This document shows, one piece after another, positions 46,010-59,271 of a stretch of 64,000 nt of DNA. The stretch lies in assembly GCA_945859605.1 (NCBI GenBank), contig OX243825.1, positions 21,888,824 to 21,952,823 of the forward strand, in the 5' to 3' direction. The position numbers and the translations under genes are program-made. The notes beneath the pieces are model-generated. The model did not search any database, was not told the DNA's origin, and saw nothing but the letters and a program-made list of their open reading frames with translations. This DNA is from Lumbricus rubellus. Its lineage: Eukaryota > Annelida > Clitellata > Crassiclitellata > Lumbricidae. The stretch's first letter is position 1, and every line of letters begins with the position of its first letter.

Positions 46010-46259
46010 GTAAGCAAAGAAGACTTAGTTGAAGAATTAGGAGAAGACGGTTGGACTGCATTCGCATGATCGTAAAAGACGTCGATAAAAGGATCTTATG
46101 GTGCTGCTATTCGGAGGTGGGGGAGGGGCAACTGCAGCTGGAACAAAAAAAGACTCAGCGGAGCATTCAATAAAACCAACGTAAAGAAAGTTGGAGAATG
46201 GAGATGCAATGTCATTCTGCTGGATGCGAGTCAGAAATGGATCTTGTGGGTTGGTGAAA

Positions 46260-46680
46260 GGATGGATATATAGATGGATGGATGGATGGATGGATTGATG
46301 TGTTGATTAGTTGGTTAATGGATGGATAGATGGATAGAGGGACAGATGGATGGATGAAAGAATGGAGGGATAGATGGATGGATAGATGGATGGATGGGTG
46401 GATGGGTTGATGGATGGATGGGTTGGTTGGTGGGTTAATGAATGGATAGATAGATGGATAGAAGGACAGATGGATGGATGAAAAAATGGAGGGATAGAGG
46501 GAAGATTGAAGGATGGATGGATGATAGATGGATGAATGATGGATGGATGATGGATGGACGATGGACAGAGGATGTAAGGAACGGAGGGCGGAGTAAAAGA
46601 GAGACGGAGGGGGGACGGAAGGATGAAAGGAATGATAGGAGGGATGAAGGGTAACGATGAATGGATAGATGGATGGTCAG
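46260..46680. repeat. Degenerate (GGAT)n array
   Basis: GATGGATGGATGG units with many changes. The open frames are low complexity. Confidence 0.9.
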
Positions 46681-47044
46681 ATGGCAGATAACATGCGTCC
46701 ACTCTCCTTGGCCTGACGATATTTCTCTTTCGCGGAGGCAAAAAAGCGCTCTGTGCAAAATGTCAGCCGATATCTTTTGGTTCCTTGGAACGAGATATTT
46801 TAGTCCCTGCTGCGAGCAAGTCAGCTGTTTTGGATCGTCGGATGACAGTAAGAGATATGAGAGAAGAAGATGCACTCACGTGATAAGAAATCATAAGACA
46901 ACAATAGGCTATGATAAACTTTTTTGCTTCCTTTTCACAGAAAACATCACAAGGCATACTTTCTTTCTTTAGAATGAGAATTTAGGATTTCAAACTAACC
47001 ATAAAAGGATCTTTTAAATGGCTTCTCTTGCATGAATAAACGAA
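46681..47044. other. Unannotated intergenic DNA
   Basis: Nothing recognised. Confidence 0.5.
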
Positions 47045-47470
47045 GGTATGTACGTATGTATGTATGTATGTATGTATGTATGTATGTATGTATGTATGTA
47101 TGTATGTATGTATGTATGTATGTATGTATGTATGTATGTATGTATGTATGTATGTATGTATGTATGTATGTATGTATGTATGTATGTATGTATGTATGTA
47201 TGTATGTATGTATGTATGTATGTATGTATGTATGTATGTATGTATGTATGTATGTATGTATGTATGTATGTATGTATGTATGTATGTATGTATGTATGTA
47301 TGTATGTATGTATGTATGTATGTATGTATGTATGTATGCAAATATGAATGTATTTGTGTATGTATGCATGTATGCATGCAGATATGAATGTATGTATGTA
47401 TGTATGTATATAAGTATGTATGTATGTATGTATGTATCATGTTTGTACGTATGTATGTACATATGTATGT
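47045..47470. repeat. (TATG)n microsatellite
   Basis: About 420 bp, more varied at its right edge (GCAAATATGAATGTATTTG and similar). Confidence 0.97.
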
Positions 47471-49044
47471 AAGAAGGCTATGCTTATCTTTAGGTGCTTA
47501 TCTTTAAAGAAATTGTTTTACCAGTGAGCTCGAAGGTCAGCGATAAAAAAAACTTCAGTTGCGCTATGTTTTTCACATGAATTCCACCAACTTGGTGAAA
47601 AAAGAGTGCAATCCACATAATAATTTTACATATCATTACGCCCCAAACCTCGCAATCACTTCAACATCCAACTTCAAGACCTCTAATCGTCAGTTCAGAT
47701 TGGCATCGTTGTGACGGGCGTTAAGCCGTTTCCCGGAATTCTTTGCCCCCTCCCTCTTGCCTAATGTTTTTTAGCACATGTCTAACCAATCGCAAAAAAT
47801 CACATGAAATTATTTTTTGTCGTTTTCAATTCCGGACCAACGATCATTTAACAGATACTTCTTGTGTACAACTGTACATAGGTAGTAGAGATAGAGATTG
47901 TGCGGTTCGCGCAGTCTAAGCCTAAGAATTTTCTCACATCTTTTAAGGGCTTCTATAAGACTCTAAAGTGTGTTGGGACTTTACTTTTTCTCTTGCTTCT
48001 TCTTTTTCGGGTCTGACCTTGCTTAATTATTGACCTTCTAGTTAATGAAGAAAGCGAAAAAGAACAAGAACGGAAACAAGATGAAAAGAAATAGGAGCAT
48101 GAAAATTATAAGAAGCAAAACCAGATAAAGAAAAACAAAATGAACAAGAAAGAAGCAACAGGAAAAAACAGCGAGCAAGAAGAAAGTGAAGAAGATATAC
48201 AAGAAGATGATTTTGCAGAAGTGGCTATGAAAATGATGACGATGCAATGACGACGATAAAGACGAAGAAACATCCACAGAAAACAATAACTACGATGCCA
48301 GACTATTATAGGGCCTACTGCAGCAGAGTAAAACCACGAAACGCAAAGAGTCAAGTTAAAAAGAACAATGGTTTTAAATTAGAAAATATCTCACCCTGAT
48401 CAAACTAAAGCCGATCTACAAGCTCCTTTCACCGATCAAGTTTAATACGTCGGTAGTAGTCCTGAGCAATGGGAAAGATGGCGTTTGAGTTAATGAAAAA
48501 GCATTACCAGTCGAGAGTGTTAATAACCAGACCAAATCAAGATACAACGTTCACTATATAAACCAAAAGCAATCTATTTTACTTCGCACGATATAACTGC
48601 AGATGCAGGCATGCAAGCTTATATGACAGATCCATATAAGACTTACCCCTTCATCTTAATTTAATGGACTTGAAGCGAGAGAATAGGATTCTTTGACAAT
48701 GACATACATGTAAAAAGTTTTTCCGTGTATACACGTGCCAAGACTCGAAATGCAAGGTGACAGATCATACTAGCAATGCTTTCGCGAGATGAAAACTACA
48801 CACCAAAATCCTTTGAGAAATCGTCTTAAGGAAAGAGGGATATAAATTGCCTGCGTCTAGGATCAGATACCTAATAGAGGTTATATTATCAAGAGGCATT
48901 CGCTCATGAATAAATGGCCGGCAAGTCTAGAAAAGGTTAATAACATAAAAGTTTTACTTTGCCTCAGAGATTTTCAGCGAAACGCGGTCCATGCAAGAGA
49001 ATGAGGAGGATGAAACAATACGAAACAATGTTTTTTTGGTCATA
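47471..49044. other. Unannotated intergenic DNA
   Basis: Purine-rich stretch at about 48,040-48,270. No gene recognised. Confidence 0.5.
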
Positions 49045-49071
49045 CAGAGAGAGAGAGAGAGACAGAGAGAA

Positions 49072-49104
<33 letters not shown>

Positions 49105-49425
49105 GAGAGATGTCTCTTTCAAGACTGAATTTATGCGGAGGCAGGTTTTACAGCGGAACCAAACAAATGCATCAACTTACTCTGTTCACTGTTTTTTGTT
49201 CTCTGTTCTCTGATCTCCGTGTTCTCTCTCTGTCTCTCTCTGTCTGTCTGTCTCTGTCTATCTCTGTGTCTCTGTCTGTCTCTCTTTCTCTATATCTCTG
49301 TCTCTCTGTCTCTCTCTGTCTCTCTGTCTCTGTATCTGTCTCTCTCTGTCTCTCTTTGTCTCTCTGTCTTTATCTGTCTCTCTGTCTCTCTGTCCCTCCC
49401 TCCCTCACTCACTCTTTCTCAACTC
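49045..49425. repeat. GA/GACA run and TCTC/TGTC run flanking about 90 bp of other sequence
   Basis: GAGA/CAGA units at 49,045-49,110 and pyrimidine TCTCTGTC units at 49,220-49,425 are complementary in type, so the two could pair as a large inverted repeat. Confidence 0.85.
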
Positions 49426-50538
49426 ACTGAACTTAAACGAACAAATAAATTGTAGGCTCAGGTAAAATCTTGACGAAAGTCGAGCTTCAAGCAACGATTT
49501 CGAGCGAAACGGAAGTCCGCAATGTGGCCAAAAGTAAGAATGTCAGACATAATCGAGATTGAAGAATGAAATTCGGATGTTCAATTTATTGTTCATGCGA
49601 TTATAATCTGTTGAATTTTTGCGAATGAATTCAGATGAGAATAAAAGGCAACTTCAACGTTTGTCTGACATCAAGAATATACTTTGAGAAAAAATTTCTA
49701 GATGTTTTTTCTTTGGGCTCTTTAATGTTGTCCTTGGAAAATTCTAAACCAATTTTTTTTCGACATCTTATGTGTAAAAAAGATGGGAAGCTAAAATCCA
49801 GTCGATGACTTTTTGACTGTAACAACCTATGCAGCAGTACTTATAAGTGTTGAAATGAAAAAGATACACATGTAGCAGGGAATAAGAGCAGAACCTAGAA
49901 CTGCTACCGAAATCGTTGAGGAGGGAGATGTGGAAGCAGAGAAAGATGCGGCGGAGGATGATGAGGAGTAGGAGATATGGACGAAGATGACGAATTAACT
50001 GATAAAATGAAAACTGATGGAATCGAGACAACTCAGAGGTTAAATGCTGAAGCAATTCATCATTCGAATATGACAGGTCAAGGATAGACCTACACGGCAA
50101 TAATAATATTCATTCTATTCGTTTTCAACACGTTTGCCGATTGTAACGTTGAGAGCATATATATATAATTATATATATATATATACGTATACTCAAAAAT
50201 TCCTCTGCCTCCGGAGACTCTTGCACACACATATAGGGATCTTGAGAAGCTATTCAAGAGGAACAACTCAAAGCAATCGATTGATTATATTTATTCTTCA
50301 CGGTAGAATAAATCCCTCTGGTGAACGGGTCAGCCTCTCGGATCCTTCTCCTACACTTATCTCTGCTTCCAGTGTCTTTTTTCTTCAGTTTCAGCAGCTT
50401 CAGATTTTGGTGCATCACGTCCTCCCATGGATCTTTTCTTCTGTCGTCCCCGGCTGCGTCGACTATATGCCTCGGCTTGCATGAATCTTTTGACACAATT
50501 ATTCTTTTCTTTTCTCATATTTAATAAGTCACACGATT
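49426..50538. other. Unannotated intergenic DNA
   Basis: TA-rich run at 50,156-50,186. The 116-residue frame at 50,134-50,484 is without recognisable domain. Confidence 0.45.
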
Positions 50539-50539
50539 G

Positions 50540-50579
<40 letters not shown>

Positions 50580-50583
50580 TTAC
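50539..50583. repeat. (ATTT)n microsatellite
   Basis: About eleven ATTT units. Confidence 0.95.
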
Positions 50584-50711
50584 ATAAGTTTCTTACGCGC
50601 GCAAGGTCACAACGGAAAGAGAATCCGAGGCGCAGATGGATAATCTTAATTCTGAATGAGTGCAAAATAAATAAGTTAAACAACTGTGGCATTCCAGCAA
50701 CCCATTCTTGC

Positions 50712-51153
50712 CAGTGGCGTAGCAATAGGGCGTGCAGCACGTGCGGTGCACAGGGGCCCCCGGCTGAACAGGGTCCCCGGCGGTCAAAGTCACTTTTTTA
50801 CTGTCTGAATATTCAGAATGTAATCAAGTCTATAGCCTATGTTTGGCGTACACAAGTAAAACTTAAGTCAAAAGTGTCATTGCCTTAAGCTCTAATTCAA
50901 TTTCTCTCTGGTAGACTGAATTTTTTCAATGTTTTATAAATGTAAATGGGAGAAAATTATAAAAAAAATTGCAATGAGCTAATTTTCTATTAATTTCGAA
51001 TGCGAAATATGCAATAGTGTTTGTAGCAAATGAGCCAGGCACTTTGCGCAGCCGTTTTGTTTGAAAATGAGAAGGTTCAAGTATTGAAGGGGCCAACAAC
51101 CGAAATTATTGCACAATGGCCCCAAAAGGCCCAAACACCTTGCTACGCCACTG
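50712..51153. mobile_element. hAT-type MITE, 442 bp
   Basis: Perfect 14-bp inverted ends CAGTGGCGTAGCAA / TTGCTACGCCACTG. Flanks ATTCTTGC and ATTCGTAC match at 6 of 8 positions (eroded target duplication). The subterminal GGGGCCCCCGG block is shared with the 11,069 element. No transposase. Confidence 0.85.
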
Positions 51154-51769
51154 ATTCGTACGTTGTATATGCTGGCTTCATGGGTTTCGTTACCTATAAC
51201 CTCTGGTTTAATACCATGACAGGTCAACTGCATACAGATGATTTATTCCATGATGATGTACAACGACAACAGTCTTTATTTTCATTCCTTCCATTCTTCA
51301 GACGTCATGCCGTCGTCAACGTCGTCGTCATTGTCTTGTGTCAGTATATGCAGATGCGTCTGGCAAAGCAATTGTTGTCCAGCTGCTGAGAATGGAACAA
51401 CGGATGCTGAAGCAGGTGGTGATGGCATCTCTCTATGTATACACTGCAGACGATTGGAGTTAGAGATGCGTAAGAATAGAGGATGCGACAACAGGAATAC
51501 ACGCACGACTGAACACACACATACACGAATATACAAGCATATATTTTTTACATAATTATAGGCCTATCTCTACAAGCATTACATGTATACAACTATACAT
51601 ATACAGTACGTATGTGTAAAATTATATATGCAAGCTCATTATATACCTTGAATGTTAATTAAATGTATGCGTATGACAAAACTAATTTACATGTCGTATC
51701 GTACCGTAGCATGTAAGTATTGACTCATATCATGCATCGGTGCGTTAATACAAGTGTGATATAAAGGTA
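51154..51769. other. Unannotated intergenic DNA
   Basis: Nothing recognised. Confidence 0.5.
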
Positions 51770-51770
51770 A

Positions 51771-51801
<31 letters not shown>

Positions 51802-52050
51802 TGTATGTATGTATGTATGTATGTATGTATGTATGTATGTATGTATGTATGTATGTATGTATGTATGTATGTATGTATGTATGTATGTATGTATGTATGT
51901 ATGTATGTATGGTTGTATGTATGTATGTATGTATGTATGTATGAATGTATGTATGTACGAATGTATGTATGACACTGTATGTATGTATGTATGTATGTAT
52001 GTATGTGTGTGTGTATGTATGCATGTGTGTATGCATGCATGTTTGTGTGT
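51770..52050. repeat. (TATG)n microsatellite
   Basis: About 280 bp, with an internal TATGACACTGTATG break near 51,966. Confidence 0.97.
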
Positions 52051-52844
52051 ATAGGTAATTACTATAGGAACGTAGGTATAGATAGGTATAGGACTATAGG
52101 TACGGTATTTTGATTATCTTTGCTTATATACGTCCAATGTCCATGTATATGTATATATATATAATTGTATATATGTATATCGTATGTACACGTTATAGCC
52201 GTATAATTACATGCAAATATAGTACATGCATTGACCTCTGCAAGTTATACATATACATTTTTTATATGTGTTTATGTATACATAATATAAGTAGATCTGT
52301 GAAGTAAGACGTGACGTACGGCAGTATACATACGGGTCTTACTACAACGTAATGGGTGACGCGGCGGCGTTTTGTCCGCTGACGTGGCGGATGTTCGCCG
52401 TGGGATTAGAACCCGGATGAAGCCGTAATCTGTTTCGCGCCATTTCGGCGACTCACAAGACCGAGCAGACGGAAGGAAATGCGAACTTTGATGGCCTCGA
52501 TGGGGCGAACAAACACCAGGGAGCGCTCCCCCGTCTAGATTTTGGCTCCTGATGGGGATATATTTATTACTCAGCGTTGGTCCGCACTGCCATTGGTATA
52601 TTCAAAACATCAGAAGGTTGATGGCTTGGTAAGGTTGTTGGATGGGCGAAGAAACTCTGTGTTGTATATAATAATCTTCTCGTTGGCGCCTTTCGACGTT
52701 TAAACCCGAGGCTTTGTTTTGATGTCCCAATAAATTCTATAACGCCGACGACGACGACGCATCTGATGCATTAACGATAGTACTTAAAAGTACAAGGACA
52801 AAGTACTGCTATACTGCTGTTGATGCTGCAACTACTACTACTGC
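52051..52844. other. Unannotated intergenic DNA
   Basis: AT-rich, then GC-richer. No gene recognised. Confidence 0.5.
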
Positions 52845-52912
52845 TGATATTCACCGCCACCACGACCACCACCACCACCATCACCACCACCACCACCACC
52901 ACCACCACCAGA
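52845..52912. repeat. (CAC)n microsatellite
   Basis: CCACCACCA units with a few changes. Confidence 0.9.
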
Positions 52913-52964
52913 TACATAGTAGCAGTGCTCTTGATACCTGTAATGGTATTCCATCCTGCAAAAT

Positions 52965-53370
52965 TACATACATACATACATGCATGCATACATGCATACA
53001 TACATACATACATACATGCATACATACATACATACATACATACATACATACATACATACATACATACATACATACATACATACATACATACATACATACA
53101 TACATACATACATACATACATACATACATACATACATACATACATACATACATACATACATACATACATACATACATACATACATACATACATACATACA
53201 TACATACATACATACATACATACATACATACATACATACATACATACATACATACATACATACATACATACATACATACATACATACATACATACATACA
53301 TACATACATACATACAAACATACATACATACATACATACAAACATACATACATACATACATACATACAAA
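52965..53370. repeat. (ACAT)n microsatellite
   Basis: About 400 bp of nearly pure CATA units. Confidence 0.97.
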
Positions 53371-53460
53371 CCAAGAATTCTTTAACGTATAATTAACTTG
53401 GTTGACGCGCTTCAGTATCTTGGCCACTCACCATTCACGTCCCTGCTTTACTACAAGTTT

Positions 53461-53695
53461 TAGCACCCCATTTTAACGCCCCATTTTAACGCCCCATTTC
53501 AACGCCCCGCTTTAACGCTCCATTTTAACGCCCCATTTTAACGCCCCATTTCAACGCCCCACTTTAACGCCCCATTTCAACGCCCCATTTCAACGCCCCA
53601 TTTCAACGCTTCATTTTAATGCCCAATTTCAACGCCCCATTTTAACGCCCCATTTCAACGCCCCATTTTATCGCTCCATTTTAACGTCCCAGTTC
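53461..53695. repeat. 13-bp minisatellite (CGCCCCATTTTAA)n
   Basis: About 18 units, alternating TTTTAA and TTTCAA variants. Confidence 0.9.
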
Positions 53696-53942
53696 TTTTT
53701 TCCTTTCATCCCGTCCATTCCCTGTGGACATTCTTTCCCCATCCAATTCTGGCCCTACTTCTTCTCGGTAAAGCCAATCAGGCAATAAAAACATCGCGAA
53801 AAAAAGATATTTATTGCGCAATAAAGGGATTTGCAGCGCGCGGCATTACTAATCACGCCTATAATTTCGGTGACCTGGTGACCCTTCGTGTGATGAATTA
53901 TACTGGTATGGTTCTGTCCTCTTCCATCGTAATCTAAATGCA

Positions 53943-54200
53943 TTGTAGCGCCATCGGAGAAAGAAGATTAAAATGGACTCGACATGTGGTTTGTACGGAT
54001 AAGGATAAAGGAACCAATGACGTAATGATCCGGATCCCATGTGGGAAGAAGAAGTAGAAGGAAAAGATCACGATAGAATTGGTCAGAGACAATCGGAAAC
54101 AACTTGAGGAGTCAGATGGATGGCGTTGGACGAGGCTGGTAGATCGACGATGGACAGGGACGAACGAAAAACTTGCATCCATGGATCCCGGTGTTATTTA
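53943..54200 (+). mobile_element. Probable LINE open-reading-frame remnant
   Basis: Plus-strand frame from about 53,949 reads AIGERRLKWTRHVVCTDKDK, like the ERRLRWTGHVVRMD segment near the C-terminus of many LINE polyproteins. It is followed, with stops and frameshifts, by further basic and Trp-containing pieces. Dead copy; family uncertain. Confidence 0.4.
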
Positions 54201-54225
54201 GGTGCAATTACATGACGAGTAGGTA

Positions 54226-54470
54226 ATGGACTCTGTAAGTATACTGAACTTTGTAGGTATCGGACTTTGTAAGTACTGGACTCTGTAAGGACTCGAATAT
54301 AACAATTGGACTTTGTAAGTAATTAACTTTATAAGTCTGGATAGACTTTGTATATATAGGTGATGGACTTTGCATGTACTGGACTTTGCAAGTACTTGAC
54401 TTTGAGAGTTATGAATTTTGTAAATAATGGGCTTTGTAAGTATACTAGACTTTGTAAGAAAGATTGTGTC
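54226..54470. repeat. About 17-bp minisatellite (TGGACTTTGTAAGTA type)
   Basis: About 13 degenerate units. Confidence 0.85.
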
Positions 54471-56546
54471 TCTTTAAAAAAAAACGGAAGGAAGGCAACG
54501 GGAAATCACCTCCCTATTTACCCAAAAAAGACGAAGACGACAATGATGGTGTCGTCGGAATCTGGGACCTGCCCAAGGCAGAATACTAAATAAGATGTCC
54601 TGTCATCAAATATCTTAATCTTCTAGACATCTGTTTCAATCAAACGTTCTCAATTAGGGTTTATCGTGATGAAATTTCTTTAACGAAATCATTGGCTTAC
54701 GGCCGTCAAGACATCGGCTTCGCGTGATCAACTAATCAACAGATTTCATCACGATGATAAAATTATTATCAAGAGTTATTATCGACTCACCGGAAGGCAA
54801 AACGAGAGTAGCCTGTCTTTTAACCGGATTTTGTTCCTATGATGAAGATTGAGACATGTCAAGAGAGACCAGAAACACCCTAGCGACCTTCAGGAACTGT
54901 GTTTGTCTGTCTTTTACTCCGTGTCTATATCTCTGTCTCGCGCAATGTATATATCGCTGAGTCTCAAGCTCTCAATCAACTGGTTTTCCTTGCGGCCTAT
55001 CCCTCTGCATAATTATGTTGCTGATGAGTATGCTGTGCGCAGGCTTAGCGCGAACTGCAAACGCTAAGTAATTATTATAATAGTCAATTTATGTCTTTTA
55101 TATTACGTGCGTGTGTGTGTTTGTGGGGTATGCGAGTGCGCGCGTTTGCATGTATGTATACATGTGTGTGTATGCATGCCTGCCCATATATCTGGGTGTA
55201 TTTCAATGGATGCTTACATGAAGGTCTGTCTTAAACAAATGTGTCTCAGACACAGTGTCTGTCTGTCTGTATATATGCCTGTCTGACTCTTGGTCTGTCT
55301 GTCTATTTGTCTATCTGTCTAGTTGTCTAACTCTCTGTCTAACTGTCCACATGTGTCACATGTAGTAAGCGCCTGTCTGTCTGTCTATTTATGTGTGATC
55401 ATCTCTCTGCAAGTTTATACTTGTATGCATAATTATGATACACAGACCTGTATAAATCTTGTTTGCGTGGATCCATTGTAAGGTACCCAGTTCTCAGATG
55501 TGTGTCTTTGTATAAAATATTTCAGTCTTTCTCTACGTCTCACTCTATTTTTCACTCTAATCTGTTCACGCCACTGGCAACTGCCGCACATCGAATTTAT
55601 ATAGCGCCTCCTCAAAGTCGTCAAAGTTCGCGATATACGGATTCATCTGCGACCTATAGCCATACGTTCCAAGCATAGCTCTCGAATACTATGAAACCAT
55701 TCCATCATCCACTGACCACATCATCTGCAGCAGCAGCAGCCACAAAGAGGTAGCACCGCCTGCAGTTGACTGCTCTCTTCCCCATCTCCATCCTCTCCAT
55801 CATCCCAGTCGCTTATATTTATCATTTCGATTCCATTCGACCAGTCTTGGAATGCTGCTGCTGCGGCAGATGGACTGAATGGCTTATGGATTATTATCAA
55901 TAATATCACGACCGTAACCGACATAAAGATGACCGAAACGATATCCCCACAAATAGCCGTTTATATAATATATCGCTTGAAGTGCTCGGTGTAGAATATA
56001 AAATAGTATTTATTGCCAGAAATAATGACTCACTCGATTGAGAATTGCCGTTTATAAATGCGAATATTGTTCAAAGGAACGTCTATCATAAATATCATAT
56101 ATTATAGGCTATATGATGTGATTCGTTTCCCAACTTTCCCAAGAAAGTTTTGGGAATGTAACTTTGCACACCCATTAAAATAATATTGCTGCTTTAACAG
56201 AAATAAAGTTTCCTGCAAAAGTTTCAGCTTTCTATAAATTATGTTAATAATTGGAGGTTGTTCAATGAGGCTGAAGATTTGAAAAAATAAAAGCAATCGC
56301 AAAATAATGCAATTTGTTACATGTATGTCTACTTGTTAGCAGTTACAGCAGCGGTGAGGCTGCAGAGCAAAATGCCATGGTAAAAAACTTTACTCTGGTG
56401 TTTGCCAGGATCACAAGAATTGTTGCTCTGTTTCCCATAAATCGCATCGACCTGCATGCAGTATTCACGGTGTGACTACTCTGTTAAAAAAAGTCAGGTG
56501 CTGTCTCGGAATGGCGGTGAACAAAGCTTGAAATAGATCTAAAAAG
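54471..56546. other. Unannotated intergenic DNA
   Basis: TGTC-rich run at 55,253-55,385, and TTTATATAGCGCCTCCTCAA (55,597-55,616), a LINE/SINE tail fragment. No gene recognised. Confidence 0.5.
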
Positions 56547-56554
56547 ATCATATC

Positions 56555-56715
56555 CATGGGCGGAGTTTATCAGGGGCTAGGGGGAGCTAAGCCCCCCCCC
56601 AAGAAGGCCCAGGTTCAGCTTTTTTACCATGTAAATTATATCTTTTTCCGGGCTTAGCCCCCCCCCCTAAGAAGGCATTAGCTCCTCCAAGAACGGAAAC
56701 CAAACTCCGCCCATG
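56555..56715. mobile_element. MITE, 161 bp, perfect 8-bp target duplication
   Basis: 14-bp inverted ends CATGGGCGGAGTTT / AAACTCCGCCCATG. Flanked by ATCATATC on both sides (56,547-56,554 and 56,716-56,723). Contains two C runs after TTAGC or TAAGC. hAT-like by duplication length. Confidence 0.9.
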
Positions 56716-56723
56716 ATCATATC

Positions 56724-57316
56724 ATTGTTTGAATCATATAGGGTATATATATGGGAATTCACAGGCTCATTGCGTCTGTTGCTCACGTTTGATTTAACGC
56801 ACGGGACGCTGTACAAGATCTCTCATGCACTGTGTGATCATGTCAGGTCTTTTATAGTTTATACAGATTATACTTCATCGGTCTAGAAAGAAGTAGCTCG
56901 CCCATATCATTTATACTATTCCTAAATGCCCTTCTTTGCACTTTGGGAGTGCTTAACACGTCCATTTGGAAAAACATTGCTTGTGAAAAACATAATCTGT
57001 CTTAATAATGCTCTTGTCATTAGTTTAATAGCTCGTGTGCACGACATTTGGTCGCGTATCTGTATTGATTACACGCATCACGTGCCAGGCACTCGTAAGA
57101 AAACACAATTTCCGTTAATGCTGGCGTCTCGCGGCACTTTTCCCTAATTAATGAGGTCTTAGGTGCGCGCATTATAAAGATAAAGATGCAGGTGACATGC
57201 TACGATAAATTGCGCGGATGTAAACTTATAGGTATAGTATATGAAGTCGGCCTGTATATAGGCTATGACATCATCACATCAGTGTGTCCAGTATGTCTGC
57301 ATATGCATGTATGAGC
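56724..57316. other. Unannotated intergenic DNA
   Basis: Nothing recognised. Confidence 0.5.
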
Positions 57317-57523
57317 ACTTATTATAGCGCACCTTCAAGATACTATTCAGAGGCGCTCCCGATTACAGTGAGGACATTGAATCGGAGTTTCACGCCGAAG
57401 CGCATGAGCAATTGCGAGTGAGGGCTTGCTCAGGGTCCATAATTATACTAGGCGACTTGAGGCGAATTCAAACCCGCAACATTGCTACCCCAAGGCAAAA
57501 GACCCCTACACCATCACGCCCCT
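57317..57523 (-). mobile_element. tRNA-derived SINE, near full length
   Basis: The reverse orientation has head AGGGGCGTGATGGTGTAGGG, B-box-like GGTTTGAATTC, body CTCGCAATTGCTCATGCGC and GCGTGAAACTCCGATTC, and tail GGGAGCGCCTCTGAATAG then GGTGCGCTATAATAAG. Confidence 0.85.
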
Positions 57524-58433
57524 AAGACCAACTGTTTATGAATTGGAAACTAGAACATGTCTTTATCGCAGATGTCTGGATAAAAGTAGAACTATCGTTG
57601 CACATACAGCATCGTTTCCCAGTCTATGAGATCCATTCTAAGTATCTCACATAAGTTTAAAAAGATGTTTTACGAGCTGGAAAAGTAACTGCGCAATATT
57701 CTAAGCAGACCAAAGTATACACCGGGGAAAAGCGAAGACGCTTATCGATCTCTGTGTAGTCTATAGCTGTGTGCAAGGACTGTATCAAAGGTTTGCTCTG
57801 CCCAATGCACATGCAGACCAGTAAATTTATTGGTCTGGAGAGTATCTGCGATGTTTCTTGCGCGATGTCTCAGTATATTGCATGAGCACAGATATACGAC
57901 TCATCCATGCGAACGAATTGAGTGAGTCAGTAGGTGATTTCTTCAACCAGAAACCAAAACAGGACTCTGGTGGACCATACAGGATGAATAAACGAAACGT
58001 CTGAGGTAGATAATCCCCCAAAACTAATTTTTTAATTATGCGTACGCCGTACAGTATTCAGATTATAAAAAGGTTTCTCATGCTTGCTGTGGTTTGTCTG
58101 CGTCGATTCCTTGTCATGGAATCTGTGGGTTAAACAACAGTTTGTGAGATATCAATGCTATTTAAAAATGACGCTTGGTTTCTTGGTTTCTTTGACTTGG
58201 GAAAACCATATGCAGTGGTTCTACCACAGACCCAGCGTCTTCTGAACCACTTAAAACCCATGTTATGCTATGCTATGTTATGTTATGTTATGTCACGTTA
58301 CGTTATATTATGCTATGTTATGTTATGTTAGGCGTACGTTGAACCGTATCTGTGTTAGAAACAGGCATTTATTTACTTATTAGAAGCATTTATATAGCGC
58401 CCACTCAAGACTCTTCCTCAGACAGGGGCGGAT
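57524..58433. other. Unannotated intergenic DNA
   Basis: A (TTATG)n-like pentanucleotide run lies at 58,258-58,335, and a LINE-tail fragment (TTTATATAGCGCCCACTC) at 58,389. No gene recognised. Confidence 0.5.
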
Positions 58434-58561
58434 CCAGGGGGGGGGCCAATCCGGCCATGGCCCCCCCCCCCATTTAGAAATCCCATGTATCGTGGCCCCC
58501 CCCCATTTGGTTTCAGTGGCTGCTGAAATGGTATGAATTTCCCGAAAATTTAGCCGGATGA

Positions 58562-58598
<37 letters not shown>

Positions 58599-58651
58599 GG
58601 TCTTTTTGGCGGATGAAATGGTATGATTTTCCGGAAAAATTTGCCAGATGA

Positions 58652-58684
<33 letters not shown>

Positions 58685-58800
58685 TCGTCAACTTTTTTGG
58701 CGGATACGAAAGAAAAATTTTCCAGACCCAAGGCCTAAAATTTTTCCCGGACCCAACACCAAGATTTTTGGCCCCCCCCGTCCAAAATTTCTGTATCTCC
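58434..58800. mobile_element. hAT-type MITE, left part, running into the assembly gap
   Basis: CAGGGGCGGATCCAGG near 58,425 is a typical MITE terminus, followed by G and C runs. Two tandem units (GAAATGGTATGA...ATGACT plus about 30 A) contain long poly-A tracts at 58,563-58,595 and 58,652-58,682. The right end is hidden in the gap. Confidence 0.6.
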
Positions 58801-59000
58801 NNNNNNNNNNNNNNNNNNNNNNNNNNNNNNNNNNNNNNNNNNNNNNNNNNNNNNNNNNNNNNNNNNNNNNNNNNNNNNNNNNNNNNNNNNNNNNNNNNNN
58901 NNNNNNNNNNNNNNNNNNNNNNNNNNNNNNNNNNNNNNNNNNNNNNNNNNNNNNNNNNNNNNNNNNNNNNNNNNNNNNNNNNNNNNNNNNNNNNNNNNNN
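58801..59000. other. Assembly gap (200 N)
   Basis: Exactly 200 N bases, probably a nominal gap placed at poly-A/MITE sequence that did not assemble. Confidence 1.
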
Positions 59001-59271
59001 AGCTTTCTGTCTACAGTAGCTGTTCTTCCCTGGAACTTAACATCTGATTTTTCACTGTTTTTCTCACCTGATTTCATGGAAGCTGCGTGACAGATTGATG
59101 TGCGTCTGTATACGTCTCTCATTTCGATTCTTAGAATATACGACGTCACCATTTCGAGAGAAATTCATTGCTACTGTTACACGGTGGACTTCTTAACAAG
59201 TGATAATTAGACACGAAGATCATTTGTAAAACTGTGGCAAACAAGCGCCTCGTTCGTTCATTCGTCCATTA
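59001..59271. other. Unannotated DNA right of the gap
   Basis: No gene recognised. Confidence 0.5.

Noticed and set aside
44695..46032. Plus-strand VVNED-repeat protein as a gene
   Set aside because: The frame is open because of the 15-bp period and lacks a signal peptide or unique domain; the minus-strand frame is no worse, so neither is called.
53461..53695. CRISPR-like array
   Set aside because: Regular 13-bp units without unique spacers; it is a minisatellite in a eukaryotic genome.
58648..59152. Frames that run through the gap
   Set aside because: They include unknown bases and poly-A; no evidence.
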